Source: an uncultured Rhodocyclaceae bacterium (GTDB taxonomy: Bacteria; Pseudomonadota; Gammaproteobacteria; Burkholderiales; Rhodocyclaceae). Taken from it: a DNA stretch of 64,000 nt. Below, one piece after another: positions 9,717 through 18,916 of the stretch (its first letter is position 1; each line of letters opens with the position of its first letter). The stretch covers positions 868,001 through 932,000 of the forward strand of contig OU015322.1 of assembly GCA_907163225.1 (NCBI GenBank). Reading direction: 5' to 3'. A program made the translations under genes and the position numbers. The notes beneath the pieces were generated by a model. The model was not told the origin of the DNA. It searched no databases and saw only the letters and a list, made by a program, of their open reading frames with translations.

Positions 9717-10604
9717 CTAAACCACCAGGCGCCAGACCGGCTTCAGGTCTTCCGGTAACGGCGGCGCCCTGCCGAGATCAACGTAGCTCTCTTCAGGTCC
9801 GTGAAAGTCGGAGCCACGCGAGGCGTGAAATTCGTAGTGCCGAGCCAGCCGGGCAAAATGCAGGATGTGATCTGGCGAATGGCTGCCACAACTAACTTCG
9901 ATCCCTCTCCCGCCAAGATCTTTGAAATCATCCAGAAAATGGCGCATGTCAGCACCGGACATCTTGTAGCGCCCCGGGTGCGCTACGACCGCCACACCAC
10001 CAGCGCCGTTGATCCAGTTGACCGCAGTTTCCAGTGATATCCAGCGATGATCGACGTATCCTGGCTTGCCTGGTGTCAGGTAATGCTGAAAAACCCCCGG
10101 CACATCACGGGCAATACCGATGGACACCAGATAGCGGGCGAAGTGGGCTCGCGAGATCAAGCTGGGGTTGGTGACAAAACACAAGGCGCCTTCATAGACA
10201 CCCGGGATGCCGATAGCTGCCAACGCATCGCCCATGCGTTTGGCGCGGTCGACGCGACCACGGCGCAAATCTTCAAGGCCGCTGGTCAATGCCGAATCGT
10301 TGGCGGCAAATCCGAGGCCAACAACATGAATCGGCACACCGCGCCATTCGATGGAAATTTCGACGCCATTGACGAAGCGCATACCGACTTCTTCCGCCGT
10401 TGCCCGGGCCTCGGAGAGACCGCCGAGGTCATCATGGTCGGTCAGCGCCCAGAGATCGACCCCGTTACCGGCGGCGCGCCGAGCTACCACCTGAGGCGGC
10501 AAAAAACCGTCGGAAACGATGGAGTGGCAATGAAAATCGAAATTGGCTGGCGTCACGGGTAAGCAATTGAAGGCAAACGAAGAGTTTAGCACGAACGAGG
10601 CCAT
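9717..10604 (-). CDS. PHP-domain metal-dependent phosphoesterase
   Basis: PHP-family phosphoesterase, related to the RNase AM/YciV-TrpH group that acts on 3',5'-nucleotide bisphosphates or RNA 5' ends. The metal-binding histidines are visible in FDFHCHSIVSDG, WALTDHDDLGG, VVAHPGRY and the terminal RGSDFHGP. ATG 10604 is chosen because GGGAGG lies about 6-11 bp upstream. An in-frame GTG at 10556 would start closer to the domain (about 279 aa), and the upstream ORF reaches 10652. It is the first gene of the minus operon running to rluB and is divergent from the gcv riboswitch. Confidence 0.88.
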   Translation of the reverse strand: MASFVLNSSFAFNCLPVTPANFDFHCHSIVSDGFLPPQVVARRAAGNGVDLWALTDHDDLGGLSEARATAEEVGMRFVNGVEISIEWRGVPIHVVGLGFAANDSALTSGLEDLRRGRVDRAKRMGDALAAIGIPGVYEGALCFVTNPSLISRAHFARYLVSIGIARDVPGVFQHYLTPGKPGYVDHRWISLETAVNWINGAGGVAVVAHPGRYKMSGADMRHFLDDFKDLGGRGIEVSCGSHSPDHILHFARLARHYEFHASRGSDFHGPEESYVDLGRAPPLPEDLKPVWRLVV

Positions 10605-10634
10605 GCTCCGGCCTCCCTTGTGCAGTGCAGCAGG

Positions 10635-10663
10635 TTGATAAGACCGATGCATCCCGTTATAGT
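10635..10663 (+). promoter_or_regulatory. Sigma70-type promoter of gcvTHP
   Basis: TTGATA (10635-10640) and TATAGT (10658-10663) are separated by 17 bp, each matching five of six consensus bases. Transcription would start near 10670, immediately before the first glycine aptamer, which supports the assignment. Confidence 0.8.
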
Positions 10664-10673
10664 GCCTCCCGTT

Positions 10674-10848
10674 CCGTGGGAGAGCGCAGATTCAGTCTGC
10701 CGCCGAAGGCGCAATTTCACCCGAAAACGCTCAGGCAAAAGGACCGCGGAACGCAGGTGCAATGTAGCTGTTGCACCAAAAACTCTGGAGAGCGGCGTTT
10801 ACAGCGCCCACCGATGGGGCAAATCTCTCAGGTATCGAGGACAGAGGG
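10674..10848 (+). ncRNA. Tandem glycine riboswitch
   Basis: Two successive glycine aptamers precede gcvT. Aptamer 1 (about 10674-10750) is closed by CCGTGG/CCGCGG and has the conserved GGGAGAGC and CTCAGGCAAAAGGAC blocks. Aptamer 2 (about 10781-10848) has CTGGAGAGC, the GCGCCCACCGATGGGGC arm and CTCAGGTATCGAGGACAGAG. The short linker between them is characteristic. Glycine riboswitches upstream of gcvT normally switch the glycine cleavage operon on when glycine is abundant. The expression platform is probably the terminator immediately downstream. Confidence 0.95.
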
Positions 10849-10887
10849 GTGAAACGCAAGATCCGATCTTTCGTTTCACCCCTTTTT
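10846..10887 (+). terminator. Riboswitch expression-platform terminator
   Basis: An 11-bp stem (10846-10856 with 10872-10882) is extended by an inner AAGATC/GATCTT pairing and followed by five Ts (10883-10887). The 5' arm overlaps the last bases of aptamer 2, so ligand binding could compete with terminator formation. It ends about 40 nt before the gcvT start. Confidence 0.88.
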
Positions 10888-10930
10888 CGTTTCCAGAAAT
10901 GGCATTGATAAATGCCTGTAAAGGACTGAT

Positions 10931-12022
10931 ATGCTGAAGAAAACAGTTTTGAATGCCGCTCACCGCGCGATGAATGCCCGGATGGTCGATTTCGGTGGTT
11001 GGGATATGCCGGTGAACTACGGTTCGCAGATCGAGGAGCACAACGCGGTCCGCAACAACTGCGGCATGTTCGACGTTTCGCACATGTGCCCGGTTGATGT
11101 TGTCGGCGCCGATTGCCGCGCTTTCCTCTCCCGCCTCGTTGCCAACGATGTCGCGAAACTCAAGGTTTCCGGCAAGGCGCTCTACGCTGCCATGCTCAAC
11201 GACGCCGGCGGCGTCATCGACGACCTGATCATCTATTTCCTGACCGAAACGCGCTTCCGCATCGTCGTCAATGCCGGAACGGCCGAGAAGGATCTGGCCT
11301 GGATGCAGGCCAAGGCGGCTGAATGGAAACTGGATGTGACCATCACCCAACGCCGCGACGGTGCCAACAACCTCGGCATCATCGCCGTGCAGGGCCCGAA
11401 TGCCCGCGCCAAGGTCTGGGAAGTGCTGCCCCAGGCCAAGGCTGCGACCGAAGGTCTGAAGGCTTTCTTTGCTGCTGAAGTCGACCAGTATTTCATCGCC
11501 AGCACCGGCTACACCGGTGAGGACGGCTACGAAATAATGCTGCCAGCCGGCGAAGCCGAAGCCATGTGGAACAAGCTCAATGCCGCCGGCGTCGCCCCTT
11601 GCGGCCTCGGCGCCCGCGACACGCTGCGCCTCGAAGCCGGCATGAATCTCTACGGTCAGGACATGGACGAGACGGTTTCGCCGCTCGACGCCGGTCTGGC
11701 CTGGACGGTTTCGCTCAACACGGACCGCGATTTTGTCGGAAAATCCGCGTTGACCGCAGCAGGCCAGCAGAAACAGTTCCTCGGCCTGATCCTGCTCGAC
11801 AAGGGCGTGCTGCGTGGCCACCAAAAGGTGATGACCGCGCACGGTAATGGTGAAATCACCTCCGGCAGCTTCTCGCCGACGCTCCAGCAGTCCATCGCCC
11901 TCGCCCGCCTGCCGCTCGGCGTGCAGGTCGGCGACGAAGTCGAAGTCGATATTCGTGGCAAGGCGCTCAAGGCCAAGGTCACCAAACCCGTATTCGCCCG
12001 CAACGGCAAAGCAGTTCAGTAA
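10931..12022 (+). CDS. gcvT: Aminomethyltransferase, glycine cleavage T protein
   Basis: Takes the aminomethyl group from lipoylated H protein and yields 5,10-methylene-THF and ammonia. The 363-aa length is normal. Family motifs include [14 protein letters not shown] near residue 17, [18 protein letters not shown], and [23 protein letters not shown], the last near the conserved folate-binding acidic residues. It is the first gene after the glycine riboswitch, preceded by AAAGGA about 8 bp upstream, and is followed by gcvH after 24 bp. Confidence 0.97.
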   Translation: MLKKTVLNAAHRAMNARMVDFGGWDMPVNYGSQIEEHNAVRNNCGMFDVSHMCPVDVVGADCRAFLSRLVANDVAKLKVSGKALYAAMLNDAGGVIDDLIIYFLTETRFRIVVNAGTAEKDLAWMQAKAAEWKLDVTITQRRDGANNLGIIAVQGPNARAKVWEVLPQAKAATEGLKAFFAAEVDQYFIASTGYTGEDGYEIMLPAGEAEAMWNKLNAAGVAPCGLGARDTLRLEAGMNLYGQDMDETVSPLDAGLAWTVSLNTDRDFVGKSALTAAGQQKQFLGLILLDKGVLRGHQKVMTAHGNGEITSGSFSPTLQQSIALARLPLGVQVGDEVEVDIRGKALKAKVTKPVFARNGKAVQ

Positions 12023-12046
12023 ATTCAACCCATTCAGGAGAAAACC

Positions 12047-12433
12047 ATGTCCAACGTCCTCGCCAACCTCAAGTACGCCGCCTCCCACGAATGGATGCTG
12101 CTCAACGCTGACGGCTCCGTCACCGTCGGCATTACCGACCACGCCCAGGAAGCCCTCGGCGACCTCGTTTTCGTCGAACTGCCGGAAGTCGGCGCCCATT
12201 ACGCTGCCGAGAAGGAAATCGCCGTCGTTGAATCCGTCAAGGCTGCTGCCGACGTCTACGCCCCGATCGCCGGTACCGTCACCGAAGTCAATCAGGCTGC
12301 TGCCGATGCACCGGAATCGGTCAATCAGGACGCCTACGCTGCCTGGCTGTTCAAGATGACCCCGGACAACGTCGCCGACCTCGACAAGATGCTTGACGCC
12401 GCCGCCTACCAGGCCGTCGCTGACGCCGCCTAA
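12047..12433 (+). CDS. gcvH: Glycine cleavage H protein
   Basis: Lipoyl carrier of the glycine cleavage complex shuttling the aminomethyl intermediate between P and T proteins. The 128-aa protein has the H-protein signature with the lipoyl lysine in [13 protein letters not shown] near residue 64 and the [18 protein letters not shown] block before it. An AGGAG site lies upstream of ATG 12047. It is followed by gcvP after 13 bp. Confidence 0.97.
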   Translation: MSNVLANLKYAASHEWMLLNADGSVTVGITDHAQEALGDLVFVELPEVGAHYAAEKEIAVVESVKAAADVYAPIAGTVTEVNQAAADAPESVNQDAYAAWLFKMTPDNVADLDKMLDAAAYQAVADAA

Positions 12434-12446
12434 GCTAGGACAGCCC

Positions 12447-15353
12447 ATGCCGCTCAATCAACCGCTCTCCGCTCTGGAGCAGCACGACGAGTTCATCGGT
12501 CGCCACATCGGCCCGTGCTCGACGGAAATCGCCGCCATGCTCGCCGCCATCGGTGCCAACAGCCTGGAACAGCTCATCGACCAGACCGTTCCCGCCGCCA
12601 TCCGCCTGCCGGCCGACCTGCCACTGCCGCCCCCGCGTCGCGAACATGAAGCGCTGGCCGACCTCAAGGCCATCGCCAGCAAGAATGTCGTCAACAAGTC
12701 CTGCATCGGCATGGGCTATTACGACACCCTGACGCCCAAGGTCATCCTGCGCAACGTCATGGAAAACCCGGGCTGGTACACCGCCTACACGCCCTACCAG
12801 GCCGAAATCGCCCAGGGCCGCCTGGAAGCGCTAATGAATTTCCAGCAGATGGTCGTTGATTTGACCGGCCTCGAAATCGCCAACGCCTCGCTGCTCGACG
12901 AAGCCACGGCCGCTGCCGAAGCGATGACCATGGCGCGCCGCGTTTCCAAGTCGAAATCCAACCGTTTCCTGGTCGATGCCAACTGCTTCCCGCAGACCAT
13001 CGACGTGGTCAAGACCCGCGCCGGCTATTTTGGCTTTGAACTGGTCATTGCTGCGGTCAACCCGGAAAATGCTGCAAAAATCGAAAGTGAAGATTTCTTC
13101 GGCGCCCTGCTCCAGTACCCGGGCGACAACGGCGAAGTCCGCGACCTAACCGCCACCATCGCCGGCCTCAAGGCCAAGGGCACGACGGTTGCTGTCGCCT
13201 CCGACCTGATGGCGCTGGTTCTGCTCAAGTCACCCGGCGCCATGGGCGCTGACATCGCCCTCGGTTCCAGCCAGCGCTTCGGCATCCCGATGGGCTTCGG
13301 TGGCCCGCATGCCGCCTTCTTCGCCACCCGCGAAGCCTTCGTCCGCTCGATGCCGGGCCGCATCATCGGCCTGTCCAAGGATGCCCGCGGCAAGACGGCT
13401 TACCGCATGGCGCTGCAAACCCGCGAGCAGCACATCCGCCGCGAGAAAGCCAACTCCAACATCTGCACCTCGCAGGTTCTGCTCGCCAACATGGCCGGCA
13501 TGTACGCCGTCTATCACGGCGCCGAGGGACTGCGCACCATCGCCGGCCGCATCCACCGCCTAACTGCCATTCTGGCTGAAGGCCTCAAGCGCGCCGGTGT
13601 CACCCTGCTGACCAAGCAGTTCTATGACACCGTGCACCTCGACCTGGGTGCCCGCGCCGAAACGGTCTATCACGACACCCTCGCCGCCGGTTACAACCTG
13701 CGCCGCGTCGCGGCCGGAGTGCTCGGCATTTCCTTCGACGAAACCACGACGCGCGATGACGTGACCACGCTGTTCAAGCTGATCGCAGAAGTCACACTCG
13801 ATATCGAAGCCATAGACGCACAGGTTGCCGCCGCTGATGCCGCGTTGCCTGCCGAGCTGATCCGCAGCGACGCCGTCCTCCAGCACCCGGTGTTCAACAC
13901 GCACCACACCGAGCACGAGATGCTGCGCTACCTGAAATCGCTGCAAAACAAGGATCTGGCACTCGACCACTCGATGATTTCGCTCGGTTCATGCACTATG
14001 AAGCTGAACGCGACGAGCGAGATGATTCCGGTTACCTGGCCTGAATTCGGCGGCATGCACCCCTTCGCCCCGCGCGATCAGTCCGTCGGCTATCTGGAAA
14101 TGATCGCCGGCCTGACCGATTGGCTGAAGACAGTCACCGGTTTCGACGCCATCTGCATGCAGCCGAACTCCGGTGCACAGGGCGAATACGCCGGCCTGGT
14201 CGCCATTGCCCGTTACCACACCAGCCGTGGTGACAGCCATCGCGACATCTGCCTGATCCCCAAGTCGGCCCACGGCACCAACCCGGCGACGGCACAAATG
14301 GCCAACATGAAGGTCGTTGTCGTCGATTGCGACGAGAACGGTAACGTCGATGTCGCCGACCTCAAGGCCAAGGCCGAAGAGCACAAGGACGACCTGGCCT
14401 GCCTGATGATCACCTACCCGTCCACGCACGGCGTGTTCGAGGAAGCGGTCCGCGAGATCTGCGCCATCGTCCATGCCAACGGCGGCCAGGTGTACATGGA
14501 TGGCGCCAACCTCAACGCCCAGGTCGGCCTGACCTCGCCCGGCTTCATCGGTGCCGACGTCAGCCACATGAACCTGCACAAGACCTTCGCCATCCCGCAC
14601 GGCGGCGGCGGACCGGGCATGGGGCCGATCGGCCTCAAGGCGCACCTGGCGCCATTCATGGCCGACCACGCCGTTCAGCCGACCGGTGATGCCAACCGCG
14701 TCAACGCCGGCCAGGGCGCGGTCTCCGCCGCCCCGTTCGGCTCGGCCTCGATCCTGACCATCTCCTGGATGTATCTGGCGATGTTGGGCGGCGAAGGCGT
14801 CAAGAAGGCGACGCAAGTTGCCATCCTGAACGCCAACTACGTCGCGCAAAAGCTGACTGCGCACTACCCGGTGCTCTACGTCGGCAAGAACGGCCGCGTC
14901 GCCCACGAGTGCATCCTCGACATCCGTCCGATCAAGGCCGCCACCGGCATCGCCGAGATCGACATCGCCAAGCGCCTGATGGACTACGGTTTCCATGCGC
15001 CGACGGTCTCCTTCCCGGTCGCCGGCACGATCATGGTCGAGCCGACGGAGTCCGAATCGATGGCTGAACTGGATCGCTTCATCGCAGCCATGATCAGCAT
15101 CCGCGAGGAAATCCGCCAGATCGAAAATGGCGTGTGGACAGCCGACAACAACCCGCTGAAGAATGCCCCGCATTCGCAGGCGGACGTCATCGATGCCGAC
15201 TGGAAACACCCCTACAGCCGCGAACAGGCCGTCTTCCCGCTGCCCTGGGTGGCTGCCAACAAGTTCTGGCCGAGCGTCAATCGCATCGACGATGTGTACG
15301 GCGACCGCAACCTGAACTGCGCCTGCCCGCCGATGGAAGCGTACGCCGACTGA
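12447..15353 (+). CDS. gcvP: Glycine dehydrogenase (decarboxylating), P protein
   Basis: PLP enzyme that decarboxylates glycine and loads the aminomethyl group onto GcvH. At 968 aa it is the single-chain form, a fusion of the P1 and P2 halves. ATG 12447 is chosen, with AGGA upstream; an open frame extends back to 12393 inside gcvH but does not look coding. The N-terminal half has [10 protein letters not shown]-like sequence and the C-terminal half has the PLP lysine in [16 protein letters not shown]. It closes gcvTHP and shares bases with the next start (TGATG). Confidence 0.97.
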   Translation: MPLNQPLSALEQHDEFIGRHIGPCSTEIAAMLAAIGANSLEQLIDQTVPAAIRLPADLPLPPPRREHEALADLKAIASKNVVNKSCIGMGYYDTLTPKVILRNVMENPGWYTAYTPYQAEIAQGRLEALMNFQQMVVDLTGLEIANASLLDEATAAAEAMTMARRVSKSKSNRFLVDANCFPQTIDVVKTRAGYFGFELVIAAVNPENAAKIESEDFFGALLQYPGDNGEVRDLTATIAGLKAKGTTVAVASDLMALVLLKSPGAMGADIALGSSQRFGIPMGFGGPHAAFFATREAFVRSMPGRIIGLSKDARGKTAYRMALQTREQHIRREKANSNICTSQVLLANMAGMYAVYHGAEGLRTIAGRIHRLTAILAEGLKRAGVTLLTKQFYDTVHLDLGARAETVYHDTLAAGYNLRRVAAGVLGISFDETTTRDDVTTLFKLIAEVTLDIEAIDAQVAAADAALPAELIRSDAVLQHPVFNTHHTEHEMLRYLKSLQNKDLALDHSMISLGSCTMKLNATSEMIPVTWPEFGGMHPFAPRDQSVGYLEMIAGLTDWLKTVTGFDAICMQPNSGAQGEYAGLVAIARYHTSRGDSHRDICLIPKSAHGTNPATAQMANMKVVVVDCDENGNVDVADLKAKAEEHKDDLACLMITYPSTHGVFEEAVREICAIVHANGGQVYMDGANLNAQVGLTSPGFIGADVSHMNLHKTFAIPHGGGGPGMGPIGLKAHLAPFMADHAVQPTGDANRVNAGQGAVSAAPFGSASILTISWMYLAMLGGEGVKKATQVAILNANYVAQKLTAHYPVLYVGKNGRVAHECILDIRPIKAATGIAEIDIAKRLMDYGFHAPTVSFPVAGTIMVEPTESESMAELDRFIAAMISIREEIRQIENGVWTADNNPLKNAPHSQADVIDADWKHPYSREQAVFPLPWVAANKFWPSVNRIDDVYGDRNLNCACPPMEAYAD

Positions 15354-15898
15354 TGACCGTCGATCTCTCTGCCATCGCCAAGTGGCCCAACGTCCCCGCC
15401 TGTTACGACTGGCTGTCGCTCGACCGGCGGGGTGACTGGCGATTGCAGGGAGAACGCGTCACCCATCACGGCTTCATTGCCCTGCTCAACCGGCAATACG
15501 GGGTCGATGACCGCGGTTGCTGGTTCGTGCAGAACGGCCCGCAACGGGTATTCGTTGCGCTGGCCTACACCCCGTGGATATTCCGGCGCGAAGGCGAGTC
15601 CTTCGTCAGCCATACCGGCGAACCAGCCGGTGACATCAAGGCCGTCTACCTCGATGAAGAAGGCAGCATCCTGGTCGAAACCACGCTCGGCATCGGCCTG
15701 CTCGATGACCGCGATTTGCCCGCCTTTCTCGACCAATGCCGCCAAAGCGGGAATGCTACGGTCAACGAGGAAAACTGGCTAAAAACGATGTCCGGCGAAG
15801 CCGTGGCCGATATTCACTGGAGCCAGTTCCCGGTGCAACCCATTCATCGAAACGACGTCGCCGGGCGTTTCAATTTCCAGCCAAATCCGCGCCCCTGA
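15353..15898 (+). CDS. Conserved hypothetical protein coupled to gcvP
   Basis: I do not recognise a function. The 181-aa product starts at an ATG overlapping the gcvP stop (TGATG), so it is very likely the fourth cistron of the glycine cleavage operon. It is soluble and acidic, with no signal peptide or membrane segment. Aromatic blocks stand out: WLSLDRRGDWRL, GCWFVQNGPQRVFVALAYTPWIFR near residues 60-85, and DIHWSQFP near the C terminus. The layout recalls the roughly 180-aa proteobacterial DUF2944-type proteins, but that is a weak memory-based guess. A role in glycine or one-carbon metabolism is suggested only by coupling. Confidence 0.75.
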   Translation: MTVDLSAIAKWPNVPACYDWLSLDRRGDWRLQGERVTHHGFIALLNRQYGVDDRGCWFVQNGPQRVFVALAYTPWIFRREGESFVSHTGEPAGDIKAVYLDEEGSILVETTLGIGLLDDRDLPAFLDQCRQSGNATVNEENWLKTMSGEAVADIHWSQFPVQPIHRNDVAGRFNFQPNPRP

Positions 15899-16065
15899 GG
15901 GCAATGCTTTCAAACCACAAACAGCGGATCAAATCGTCTTCGTTCTGTTTCCGAGCGGCATTTGCTACTCTCAAACCCAGCGGCAAAAAATTTGGGCGTG
16001 CAGGCCACAACTTGATCAACCCTTTGCCACACACATTTTAGGTATTTGCAATCAAGAATAGCCCC

Positions 16066-16257
16066 ATGACCTACGCTTGTATCTTTCAGTCTGGCAACAG
16101 CCGAGCCATTCGTCTGCCCAAGGAACTCCACCCGGAAATCGGGCAACTCGATATTCTTCGGCGCGCCGATGGATGGATTCTGGGCAAAAATATTCAGCAG
16201 GAATTCGTTCGCGTGCCCGGCTTGCAGGTCGAAAATCGGGTAAGCGCAAATGACTGA
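16066..16257 (+). CDS. Orphan SpoVT-AbrB/VapB-like DNA-binding protein
   Basis: A 63-aa protein with the swapped-hairpin AbrB signature of VapB/MazE-type antitoxins: FQSGNSRAIRLPKEL at residues 7-21, then a second strand LDILRRADGWILGK. No PIN-domain or other toxin gene follows. Instead its last 8 bp overlap the bioF start, so it appears to be the first cistron of the biotin operon. It could be an antitoxin left after toxin loss or a local transcription regulator. About 165 bp upstream separate it from the previous gene, with room for a promoter. Confidence 0.75.
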   Translation: MTYACIFQSGNSRAIRLPKELHPEIGQLDILRRADGWILGKNIQQEFVRVPGLQVENRVSAND

Positions 16258-17413
16258 AAGCCGCTTGGTTGCGGAACTTGCCGAAATCGCCGCCGCCGAC
16301 CTGACCCGCCGCCGCCGCGTACTCCAGTCCCCCTGTGGCCGGATTGCCACGGTCGACGGGAAAAATCTGCTCAATTTCGCCAGCAACGACTACCTCGGGC
16401 TGGCCGGCAATGCCGAGATCGCCCGGGTGCTGGCCGATGGCGCGCTGCAATGGGGCGCCGGTGCCGGTGCCTCGCATCTGGTCAGCGGCCACCTCGCGCC
16501 GCATGACGCGCTGGAAAACGAAATCGCCGCCTTCACCGGCTTCCCACGCGCGCTCACCTTCTCCACAGGCTACCTGGCCAATCTCGCCGTCACGCCCACG
16601 CTGGCCGGGCGCGGCGATGCCGTCTTTGCCGACAAGCTCAACCACGCCTCGCTGATCGATGCCATGCAACTGGCCAAGGCGAACGGCGCCGACGTCCAGC
16701 GCTACCCGCACAACGATGTTGCGGCGCTGGAAAAGATGCTCGCCGCCAGCACGGCCGCCCACAAGATCATCGTCACCGACGCCGTGTTCAGCATGGATGG
16801 CGACCTCGCGCCGCTGCCGCTGATCTTCGCGCTGGCCGAACGTTACAACGCCTGGCTGGTGATCGACGACGCGCACGGCTTCGGCGTGCTCGGCCGGCAC
16901 GGTAAAGGCGCTCTGGCCCACTTCAACCTGCCCGCCTCGCCGCGCATTTTGCTGATGGGCACGCTGGGCAAGGCGGCTGGCGTCGGTGGTGCCTTCGTCG
17001 CCGGCTCGGAAACGGCCATCGAATACCTGCTGCAAAAAGGCCGCGCCTACATTTTCACCACCGCCCAGCCGCCGGCCATCGCCTGCGCGCTGAGCAAGAG
17101 CCTGCAACTGATCCAGAACGGTGACGCCCTGCGCGCCAACCTGATGGCCCGCATCGCTCAGTTGCGCGACGATTTGGCCGGCCTGCCGCTGAAATTGCTG
17201 CCCTCGCTGACCGCCATCCAGCCGCTGATCGTCGGCGCCAACGAGGCTGCCGTCGCCCTGTCAAAAGCCCTGTGGGAACGCGGCCTGTGGGTGCCGGCCA
17301 TCCGCCCGCCGACGGTGCCGAAAGGCACGGCGCGGCTACGCATTTCCGTGTCCGCCGCCCACACCGAGGCCGACATCGACCAACTCATCGCTGCCTTGAA
17401 GGAATTGTCATGA
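16250..17413 (+). CDS. bioF: 8-amino-7-oxononanoate synthase
   Basis: PLP enzyme condensing pimeloyl-ACP and L-alanine in biotin synthesis. The 387-aa length is typical. Visible alpha-oxoamine synthase features are NFASNDYLGLAGN near residue 43, the glycine-rich SHLVSGHLAPHDALE block, VIDDAHGFGVLGRHGKG, and the PLP-lysine segment MGTLGKAAGVGGAF. The start overlaps the AbrB-like gene by 8 bp and the stop overlaps bioH (ATGA). The genes for the other biotin steps, bioA and bioB, are not in the window. Confidence 0.96.
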   Translation: MTESRLVAELAEIAAADLTRRRRVLQSPCGRIATVDGKNLLNFASNDYLGLAGNAEIARVLADGALQWGAGAGASHLVSGHLAPHDALENEIAAFTGFPRALTFSTGYLANLAVTPTLAGRGDAVFADKLNHASLIDAMQLAKANGADVQRYPHNDVAALEKMLAASTAAHKIIVTDAVFSMDGDLAPLPLIFALAERYNAWLVIDDAHGFGVLGRHGKGALAHFNLPASPRILLMGTLGKAAGVGGAFVAGSETAIEYLLQKGRAYIFTTAQPPAIACALSKSLQLIQNGDALRANLMARIAQLRDDLAGLPLKLLPSLTAIQPLIVGANEAAVALSKALWERGLWVPAIRPPTVPKGTARLRISVSAAHTEADIDQLIAALKELS

Positions 17414-18135
17414 GCGCTCCCCTCGCCCGCCCCCTTGTTTTCCTGCCCGGCTGGTGCGTCGGCCGCGGCCCGTTGAATGCTGCGGTCAACGCGATAAATG
17501 GCCAGTTTTTTGATTTGCCGGGCTACGGCAATGCGCCGCTGATCGCTGATTTTCACGCCGCCGTCGACGACATCGCCGCTCGGCTGCAACCGGGCAGCAC
17601 GCTGGCCGGCTGGTCGCTCGGCGCCCAATTGGCGCTGGCCGTCGCCGCCCGCCATCCGGACAAGGTCGGCAAGCTGCTGCTCGTCGCCGGCACCACCTCT
17701 TTCGTCCAGCGCGACGGCTGGCCGCACGCCATGGCGCCCGACATGCTGGCCGAATTCGCCGCCGGCATTGCGGCCGATGTCGAAGCCATGCTGCCCCGCT
17801 TCGTCGGCGGCTTCAACCGCGGCGATGCGCGCGCCAAGGCCATCACCCTCGAACTGCTCGAACTGGCCGACCCGCGCCCATCGGGCGAAGTGCTGGCGAC
17901 CGGGCTGAATTGGCTGCGCGACGTCGACCTGCGTGACCTCGCCCCCCAGGTCAAGGCACCCACCCTGCTCATCCACGGCGCGGCCGACCCGCTGATGCCG
18001 CTTGGCGCCGCTGAAGCCCTCGCCGCGCTGATACCCGGCGCCCGGCTGGCTGTTTTCGACGACTGCGCCCACGCGCCCTTCATGTCCCGCCCGGACGATT
18101 TTCTGACTACGGTGCGCCAATTCCTGAATGACTAG
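17410..18135 (+). CDS. bioH: Pimeloyl-ACP methyl ester carboxylesterase
   Basis: Alpha/beta hydrolase that removes the methyl group from pimeloyl-ACP methyl ester, ending the BioC-BioH pathway. The 241-aa sequence begins with FLPGWCVGRGPL. A full catalytic triad can be placed at Ser69 (GWSLGA), Asp193 (HGAADPL) and His221 (CAHAPF). The start ATGA overlaps the bioF stop and the end overlaps bioC by 8 bp. Being next to bioC makes BioH more likely than a generic hydrolase. Confidence 0.94.
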   Translation: MSAPLARPLVFLPGWCVGRGPLNAAVNAINGQFFDLPGYGNAPLIADFHAAVDDIAARLQPGSTLAGWSLGAQLALAVAARHPDKVGKLLLVAGTTSFVQRDGWPHAMAPDMLAEFAAGIAADVEAMLPRFVGGFNRGDARAKAITLELLELADPRPSGEVLATGLNWLRDVDLRDLAPQVKAPTLLIHGAADPLMPLGAAEALAALIPGARLAVFDDCAHAPFMSRPDDFLTTVRQFLND

Positions 18136-18916
18136 CAGCAGCAACTCCGTTAGCAGCAGCCGCCCCTCCAAAGCCCGCATCCGCTTGTCTTTCGAGCGCG
18201 CCGCGCCGACTTACGACAGCGCTGCCGACATCCAGCGCCGCATTTGCACCGAGCTGGCTGAAGCTCTGCCCGCCATCGACCCGGCCCGCGTTCTTGATGC
18301 CGGTTGCGGCACCGGCTACGCGCAGGCCGACCTGCAGGCCCGTTTTCCTGACGCTCACACCCTCGGCCTCGACCTCTCGCCCGCCATGCTGCAGCGGATT
18401 CCAACGCCCTGCTGTCGCATCGCCGGCGATCTGGAACACCTGCCGCTGGCCGATGCCAGCCTCGACCTGTACTGGTCCAGCCTTGCCGTGCAGTGGTGCG
18501 ATCTCGCGCTAGCCCTGCGCGAAGCGCTGCGCACGCTACGCCCGAATGGCCTCGTCGCGCTGGCAAGCCTCGGCCCGGCCACCTTCCACGAACTGCGCCA
18601 CGCCTTTGCCGGTATCGACAGCTATCGCCACACGCTGAGTTTTCACAGCGAGAATGAAATCCGGAAAGTTGCGTCCGGTCTCGGCTTTGCTACGGTCGAC
18701 ACGAAAAAACGCACAAAAATTGCCCATTACGCCGACTTCAAAACCCTGCTCCGCGCCGTCAAGGCGATCGGCGCCAACCAGCTCGGCGACGGCCGGCGCA
18801 CCAGCCTGATGAGCCGCACCACCTTCCTGCGCGCCGAAACGGCCTACGAACCGCTGCGTACCCCGGCCGGCCTGCCGCTCAGCTACGACGTCATCTATCT
18901 TTATGCCCGCAAATAG
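18128..18916 (+). CDS. bioC: Malonyl-ACP O-methyltransferase
   Basis: SAM-dependent methyltransferase that starts pimelate synthesis by methylating malonyl-ACP. The 262-aa protein has a Ser-rich N terminus, then FERAAPTYDSAADIQRRI, typical of BioC. The SAM-binding motif VLDAGCGTGYAQADL lies near residue 56, and LDLYWSSLAVQWC follows. It overlaps both neighbours, bioH by 8 bp and bioD by up to 14 bp. Confidence 0.95.
   Translation: MTSSSNSVSSSRPSKARIRLSFERAAPTYDSAADIQRRICTELAEALPAIDPARVLDAGCGTGYAQADLQARFPDAHTLGLDLSPAMLQRIPTPCCRIAGDLEHLPLADASLDLYWSSLAVQWCDLALALREALRTLRPNGLVALASLGPATFHELRHAFAGIDSYRHTLSFHSENEIRKVASGLGFATVDTKKRTKIAHYADFKTLLRAVKAIGANQLGDGRRTSLMSRTTFLRAETAYEPLRTPAGLPLSYDVIYLYARK

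Noticed and set aside
10799-12457. 552-codon open frame antisense to gcvT/gcvH
   Set aside because: It mirrors strongly conserved genes, spans the riboswitch terminator and has no recognisable motif. GC-rich codon bias keeps antisense frames open.
13989-15209. 406-codon open frame antisense to gcvP
   Set aside because: Shadow of gcvP; composition rich in Arg, Val, Gly, Asp with no domain.
15899-16065. Possible toxin partner for the AbrB-like gene
   Set aside because: Neither strand near the gene encodes a PIN, MazF or RelE-like protein; only short frames are present.
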